Shown here piece by piece: positions 1 through 64,000 of a DNA stretch of 64,000 nt (position 1 is the first letter of the stretch; each line of letters opens with the position of its first letter). The position numbers and the translations under genes were made by a program. The notes under the pieces are model-generated. The model had not been told where the DNA came from and ran no database searches. It saw nothing but the letters and a program-made list of their open reading frames with translations. This DNA comes from Hermodice carunculata (Eukaryota; Annelida; Polychaeta; Eunicida; Amphinomidae). The stretch lies in assembly GCA_964020975.1 (NCBI GenBank), contig OZ026628.1:60872515-60936514 (forward strand), written 5' to 3'.

Positions 1-1480
1 CAACAGCTGGGAATACATATAGAGGACTTGCATATATGCTCGTTGCTCTATGCAGATGACTTAGTTTTATTCTCAGAAAATGAGGATCATTTACAACAGA
101 TGTTAACATTCATGCAGAATTGATGTGCTAAATGGTTATTGAAGGTTAATCTTTCAAAATCAAATATAATGCATTTTAGACGGAAAAGGGCCAGAAAAAC
201 TACTTACAATTTCCATATGTATGGTAAAACAGTTGACCTAGTCGCAAAGTACAAATATTTAGGGGTCATCTTTGATGAATATGTAGAGTATAAAGAAAAT
301 GCCGATGTTTTGGCAAGTTTAGGTGGACGGGCTTTAGGTGCTGTTATTAATAAATTTAAAACTGTTAAAAATATTGGTTTTCAGACATTCACATGTTTAT
401 ATGAATCTGGAGTTTTACCTATTTTACAGTATTGTTCAGGAGTTTGGGGTGGGAAAGATTTTGAAGAATTAGATCGGGTTCAAAATCGGGCAATAAGATA
501 TTTCTTAGGAACACACAGTAAAGCCCCAATACGTGGACTACGTGGAGATATGGGATGGAGAAGTATAAAGTATAGAAATTTTGTTTGTATTATGAAGCTG
601 TGGAACAGACTTTTAAATATGGAAGATGACCGTCTCACTAAAAAGGTGTTTAACTGGGACTATAATTTGTGTAATCGAAACTGGTCTGCTGAAGTTCAGT
701 CTATATTAGATCAGGTGGGATATGATGATATATTCAATGATAAGAGCATCTGTGATCTGAAAGTATTAGATCAAAAAATAAACATTTTAGAAGAAAATAA
801 CTGGAAATTGTCAATTGCATCAAAACCAAAATTACGGACCTATATTTTATTTAAAGAGACATTTACTACAGAAAAGTATGTTCAAGTCCCAATTAGTAGG
901 AGGCAACGATCCTTAAATGCTCAATTACGTTTAGGGATACTACAACTTAAAATTGAAACTGGTCGGTACAGAAGGGTGGCAATAGAGGACCGCATATGTG
1001 ATTTATGTACTCATAATATTGAGGATGAGTTACATTTTGTGTTTTCGTGCCCTCTATATAATGACTTGAGAGATAATTTTGTACGAAGCATTATATTACG
1101 CTATCCGGATTTCTCTCAGCTTCCCGATGTGCAGAAACTTAAATACGTAATGGAAAATAATATCTTCTTATTCGGTAAATTTATTGAAAATTGTTGGAGT
1201 CGAAGGTCAGAAACTCTTTATAAACCAAATTGATGTGTATACATTTTTGTATACAATATTATCCCTGTTTTGATATTGTGTTGCACATATTTATTATTTA
1301 TATTCTTTAAAACTGACTTATAAGCCCAAAGGGCTGGGTACTTTAAAATATTCTTTATAATAATACACAAATGATTGTGACTATGTATAGTGCAAGTCAG
1401 TATAATAAAGATATATACATACATACATACATACATACATACATACATACATACATACATACATACATACATACATACAT
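1..1480 (+). mobile_element. LINE non-LTR retrotransposon, 3' part (RT C-terminus, zinc-knuckle end, 3' UTR, ACAT tail)
   Basis: The window opens inside a reverse transcriptase. The first 120 bases encode LLYADDLVLFSENEDHL, the YADD catalytic motif. After one in-frame stop near 121, a long open frame (139-1233, 364 codons) gives the thumb and C-terminal region: KYKYLGVIFDE, PILQYCSGVWG, QNRAIRYFLG and GDMGWRSIKYRN. It ends in a Cys/His motif, ICDLCTHNIEDELHFVFSCP, typical of LINE ORF2 C-termini. A short AT-rich 3' UTR follows and ends in a tetranucleotide tail. The 5' part lies outside the window. Only one break is seen in about 400 codons, so the copy is fairly young. The family is common in marine invertebrates; I cannot assign the clade with confidence. 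Confidence 0.9.
1414..1480 (+). repeat. (ACAT)n microsatellite forming the LINE 3' tail
   Basis: About 16 copies of ACAT follow directly on the LINE 3' UTR (AATAAAGATAT then ACAT repeats). LINEs of several clades end in short tandem repeats made at reverse transcription, so this is probably the element's tail, possibly expanded later. Confidence 0.8.
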
Positions 1481-1616
1481 TAACCAAAATAAATTAAAGC
1501 GTCTTCAGCGGTTGCCTACTCAGTACATGTTTCTTGACCTATACCCGCACATGTCTCTCTGCGTAGCGGTTCCTTGTCTAAGCTAAATATTCAGCAAAGA
1601 CAACCCACATAATAAA

Positions 1617-1729
<113 letters not shown>

Positions 1730-1773
1730 AAGTTGTGTATGTGCTTTTTTGCAGGGGAAGCTTACATTCAGAC

Positions 1774-60813
<59,040 letters not shown>

Positions 60814-60910
60814 GTCTGTCACGTGCTCTTCAATGTGTGACAGTGGTATTGGGTATTCAAAATTTCTATTATGATAGTGCTATTGACAAATTATCCCTGG
60901 GGGCATGTCC

Positions 60911-61126
60911 CTGAATGTTTCGTAGGAAAAAAATCGAAAATCTTATTCGACGGTTTGAATTGTTCAAGTAGTGAGCCTTCGGTGAAAAGTACTTAGAGTG
61001 TGCTGGCGCAAAACTAAACTGAATGTTTCGTAGGAAAAAAAATCGAAAATCGTATTCGACGGTTTGAATTGTTCAAGTAGTGAGCCTTCGGTGAAAAGTA
61101 CTTAGAGTGTGCTGACGCAAGACTAA
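60911..61126 (+). repeat. 108-bp tandem duplication
   Basis: Two nearly identical units starting CTGAATGTTTCGTAGG at 60911 and 61019, both ending AGAGTGTGCTG(G/A)CGCAA(A/G)ACTAAACTG. Confidence 0.93.
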
Positions 61127-61744
61127 ACTGTATGACATGCACTGGCCTCTTGGGTCATCATGAAGCTCGAGAGAGATGGGTACCCGGTACGTCGAGAAAG
61201 TATAAAAAGAGTTAATCATTTTTTGCGCGCCCACCACATTTTATAATTTCAGATTGAAAGTATTGATGATTTTGCACGAGAACATCTGTAAATAAATGTA
61301 TATTATGAGTAAAAAAATTTGTATATAAAGAGAAATTTAACAAACCCAAATATGTGAGCCCCAGTATCGTTTGAACACTATCAAATCCGATAATCAAAGC
61401 ACAAAGTCCTATTCCATACTAATCACTGATAAACTTAAGAGTTCTAAATCATATGAATCAACAATTTACTTTGTCTAAGGAACCATTCATATTCATTTTA
61501 TTTGAAATTAGGCTTTATATATCCTTTATATCAAATTGGGTCTTCAGCGGGAACAGCTAATAACTCGTTGTGATGCCATAAATTCCCGAACTAGTCCTCT
61601 TGCTACCTGGCGGCACCATGTGTTTATTTTTTATGCAAACATCCAAAAATTAACCGAATATGATGTGCCTTTATTGGTAGGCCTCCTGATAAATGTAGCC
61701 CATATTTACATGAATTTGATTAAATACTAAATACTTTTAATACT

Positions 61745-61992
61745 ATCAGGACCAACTGCTACTTAAGTCGAACTACTTATAATGAACTACTTAAAACGAA
61801 ATGTTTTGACTTCTGACAATGATACTAGATTCATGTGCCTTGTGAAAAGACATTCCTTTCAAAGCACCAGCATGCCTGCCTTTACGTGGAAATATAATAG
61901 TCCAGGTCAACAGCTTTCCACGGCGCACTTTGGTTGCATTGTATCTTAAGTGCCGAGGAAAGCTATTGCCTAAGCCATAAATGTGGCACTGA
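61745..61992 (-). mobile_element. Dispersed TTTGGCACTG repeat, minus orientation
   Basis: Reverse complement starts CAGTGCCACATTT, contains AGCTTTCCTCGGCAC and AAAGCTGTTGACCTGG, and ends GACTTAAGTAGCAGTTGGTC. This is the longest copy of the family without a microsatellite, and its ends look inverted (CAGTGCCA/TTGGTCCTG). Confidence 0.6.
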
Positions 61993-62241
61993 TAGAGGTA
62001 AAACATACCTAATTAGCATGACTAGGATATACCAAAAAGGATCATTTAATCTGTTGGGCATGATTATATAAATAAGGAAATCCTACTTAATTTGCATGTT
62101 AGGTCTCCTTACCTGGATCACTTGGTCTGACCCAACTTCAAAACAAGAAAGAACTACACACTCACAGAAACCTAAAACAAATTTTGCAAATGAAGCTAAA
62201 GCGCGAACTTACTTTGTAACACAGAAGAGGCTCGCTCTTTA

Positions 62242-62581
62242 TTACGTGATGCTTGGAAACTGGTCAGATCAACGTTGTTTTGTTCGAGTATTAAAAAGTT
62301 GACCTATATGCCTGTTATATATAACCACACGTAAGATATTAATGTCTGCATGTGAAAGCCTAATTGTTTGATTATTGCAAAATGATTGGAAAGCCCAAAC
62401 TAGGCTGATAATTACGTGATACTTGGAAACTGGTCAGATCAACGTTGTATTGTTCGAGCATTAAAAAGTAGACCTACACGCCTGTTATATATAACCACAC
62501 GTTAGATACTGATGTTCTGCATGTGAAAGCCTAATTGTTTGATTATTGTAAAATGATTGGGAAAGCCGAAACTAGGCTGAG
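62242..62581 (+). repeat. 170-bp tandem duplication
   Basis: Unit 1 starts TTACGTGATGCTTGGAAAC at 62242 and unit 2 TTACGTGATACTTGGAAAC at 62412; both end GAAAGCC(C/G)AAACTAGGCTGA-like. About 90 to 95 percent identical by eye. Confidence 0.93.
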
Positions 62582-63585
62582 TCGTAATTTGCCGTTATCG
62601 TTTATGGTACAGGAACTCTACATCCGAAATGCCCGTGACATATAATGTACACCTCCCCCTCATTTTGTTGAGGACTAATGAAAGTTTACTCCACCAATAC
62701 TAGGGGTTATTATCCATATAGAAGTTTAACTGTGCCAACCAACTTTATTTTCTGTTGGGAATTTATGTGTTATTTTTCTTTGCAATTTGAAGTTTTTATT
62801 TCCTCAACCCCATTGGTGCTGACATTCGAACCCTTGTATAATTCAAGGGAGGATATCTATTTGATGTAACAGCCTTCCTCAGCAACAGGGGTTAATATAG
62901 GACTAAGCCCTCCTCCCCAATTGCTTTTCATGACAGACTGCTTTTTAAAACCACTTGGCCGCTGTGTCATTGATTTTTCATGGAATAAAGTACGTCTAAA
63001 TTAACAGCCTTCCTCTTTGGGTCGACTCGTAGTGGGACGGACAGGTTTGCGTGGTTCAGAGGCTTCATTTAAATACACCATTTGTTTTCATGATAGGAAC
63101 AGTGAACTATCTGGCATGTTGATTTGCGGGTGTAGGCACTCAGACCATGCAGGAAATATGACAGAAACCTGGGCGCAAACCCCTTGTTTGTTTGTTTGTT
63201 TGTTTTTTTTTTTGCATCCTGTCATTTCTTCGCGCCTATACCTGCAAATCAACAGCCCAAGCCGCTCCTTGCAATTGTTCCTTGATAACATGGCGACACT
63301 GGGTTCATTGAAAGCTAGGAATAATTGTACCATTCGAATCGTGATTGTTTGTGAGATAACAAACTTTTTCCACTTCATTATCAGGAAAATGTATTTCGAA
63401 AAGGTCAAAACACACATAGAGGGGGCTTGTTTTTGCTACAGTTGAGGACGATTACTTGCTCTGGTGAGCCAGAACTAGACTCCAAAAGTGCAATTATGTG
63501 TCATCTTTGTTGCCTTTCTCACCTAAAAATTAGTTTTGTTGCCTCTGTGGTAAGCATGTTGATTGTTTTGCACAGGATATTGCAG
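62582..63585. other. Right end: no confident exon
   Basis: No confident exon. A TTTG/poly-T tract lies at 63185-63215. A weak acceptor at about 62613 followed by a short frame to a stop could be an alternative last exon, but it is not supported. Confidence 0.5.
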
Positions 63586-63679
63586 AACTTGACAACCACG
63601 CAGGTTAAATGCTCGGTTGGGCTTGGATTTTCATTAGGCAGTATCTTGATTGCTGTGGTCTTACATGTCGTATTGCTGG
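63586..63679 (+). CDS. Candidate transmembrane exon (possible continuation of the CARD/Ig gene)
   Basis: A possible 94-bp exon in phase 0, as the coiled-coil exon requires: acceptor GGATATTGCAG, strong donor GTACGT. It would encode NLTTTQVKCSVGLGFSLG then SILIAVVLHVVLLG, a good single membrane span. A second acceptor (TTTTGCACAG at 63575) would put it in another phase. Without transcript data this could be chance; an unrelated gene is also possible. Confidence 0.35.
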
Positions 63680-64000
63680 GTACGTCTTTCTGTGTAAATA
63701 GACCACAGATACCCAGAGTAATACATCTATGTACAAGATGTATATACATATCTCTATGTGCCATACCGGAAAGGATTAATGCAATATTTGCTATCCCAAG
63801 TATGGAATGTGTTTAACATACATGTTCCTTCGCTTTCTCCACTTTTGTCCCAAACAGTGGTTCCCTTTGCTTAACCCAATCTTGAAAACTGTACATATCG
63901 ATATTTTACCTGCAAAGCAAGCTGTAAAATACAAGAGCAGGTGTGATATATGATTTGGATATCCAGGACCACCATGCAGTGCAGACTCCTGCCTAACCGT

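Noticed and set aside
1218-1586. Open frames over ACAT, AT, CA and GA tracts (here and at about 9.7, 11.3, 19.3, 21.6, 27, 32.5, 36.8, 39.2, 45.8, 52 and 59.9 kb)
   Set aside because: Long YIYIYI, NNNN, LLLL, RERERE and SLSLSL frames are products of the microsatellites, not genes.
62613-62645. Possible terminal exon ELYIRNARDI then stop
   Set aside because: In phase with the coiled-coil exon, but very short, with no domain and only a modest acceptor; easily chance.
63576-63608. Alternative terminal exon DIAELDNHAG then stop
   Set aside because: It uses the stronger TTTTGCACAG acceptor and phase 0, but gives only ten residues. It competes with the membrane-exon reading and cannot be decided here.

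Overview
This is eukaryotic (animal) DNA: AT-rich, intron-rich, full of long microsatellites and decayed transposons. The mobile elements are a CR1/L2-like LINE, two other LINE 3' fragments, a Penelope-like element, a Tc1/mariner relic, MITEs and a PIN-like repetitive ORF. Together with a host gene that joins CARD, intracellular-type Ig and TRADD-N-like domains, they point to a non-vertebrate metazoan, probably marine (a lophotrochozoan, hemichordate or cephalochordate). I cannot place it more closely from sequence alone.

One plus-strand host gene dominates. I assembled 32 coding exons by hand from splice sites, intron phase and protein pattern, from an ATG at 1774 to a coiled-coil exon ending at 60813. 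All 31 junctions are in phase and give 1449 codons with no stop; the gene very likely continues to the right. The order is CARD-1 (1774-9391), a 13-residue linker exon (10006-10044), eleven I-set-like Ig domains of two exons each (13321-44494), CARD-2 (46675-47688), a TRADD-N-like domain in a single exon (48744-49139), a polar linker (52143-52262, 57717-57772) and a charged coiled coil (59453-59545, 60706-60813). A possible transmembrane exon lies at 63586-63679. The Ig domains strictly alternate between two types: A (145 + 128 bp exons, internal phase-2 intron) and B (116/122 + 148 bp exons, internal phase-0 intron). Every Ig boundary is phase 1, so domains or domain pairs can be gained or lost in frame.

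Three points stand out. (1) A CARD-Ig11-CARD-TRADD-N-coiled-coil protein looks like an undescribed death-fold adaptor with a titin-like spacer. (2) All six type-A domains end at a GC donor (AAG|GCAAGT-like), as does one type-B exon, so 7 of 31 introns are GC-AG. (3) A recent in-frame tandem duplication (26668-32135 and 32136-37700, with TCAA at all three boundaries) added one B/A unit, the latest step in growth of the array.

Layout: 1-1480 LINE 3' part; 1.6-13.3 kb first exons, with a minus-strand LINE (4.2-8.1 kb) and a MITE in intron 1; 13.3-26.5 kb Ig1 to Ig6a, with a PIN-like ORF relic in the Ig1-Ig2 intron; 26.7-37.7 kb the tandem duplication; 39.8-44.5 kb Ig10b and Ig11, the latter split by a Penelope-like element; 46.6-49.1 kb CARD-2 and TRADD-N; 49.1-57.7 kb introns with a Tc1 relic and a LINE tail that abuts an exon; 57.7-64 kb coiled-coil exons and local duplications. 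I saw no tRNA, rRNA, CRISPR array or other host gene.
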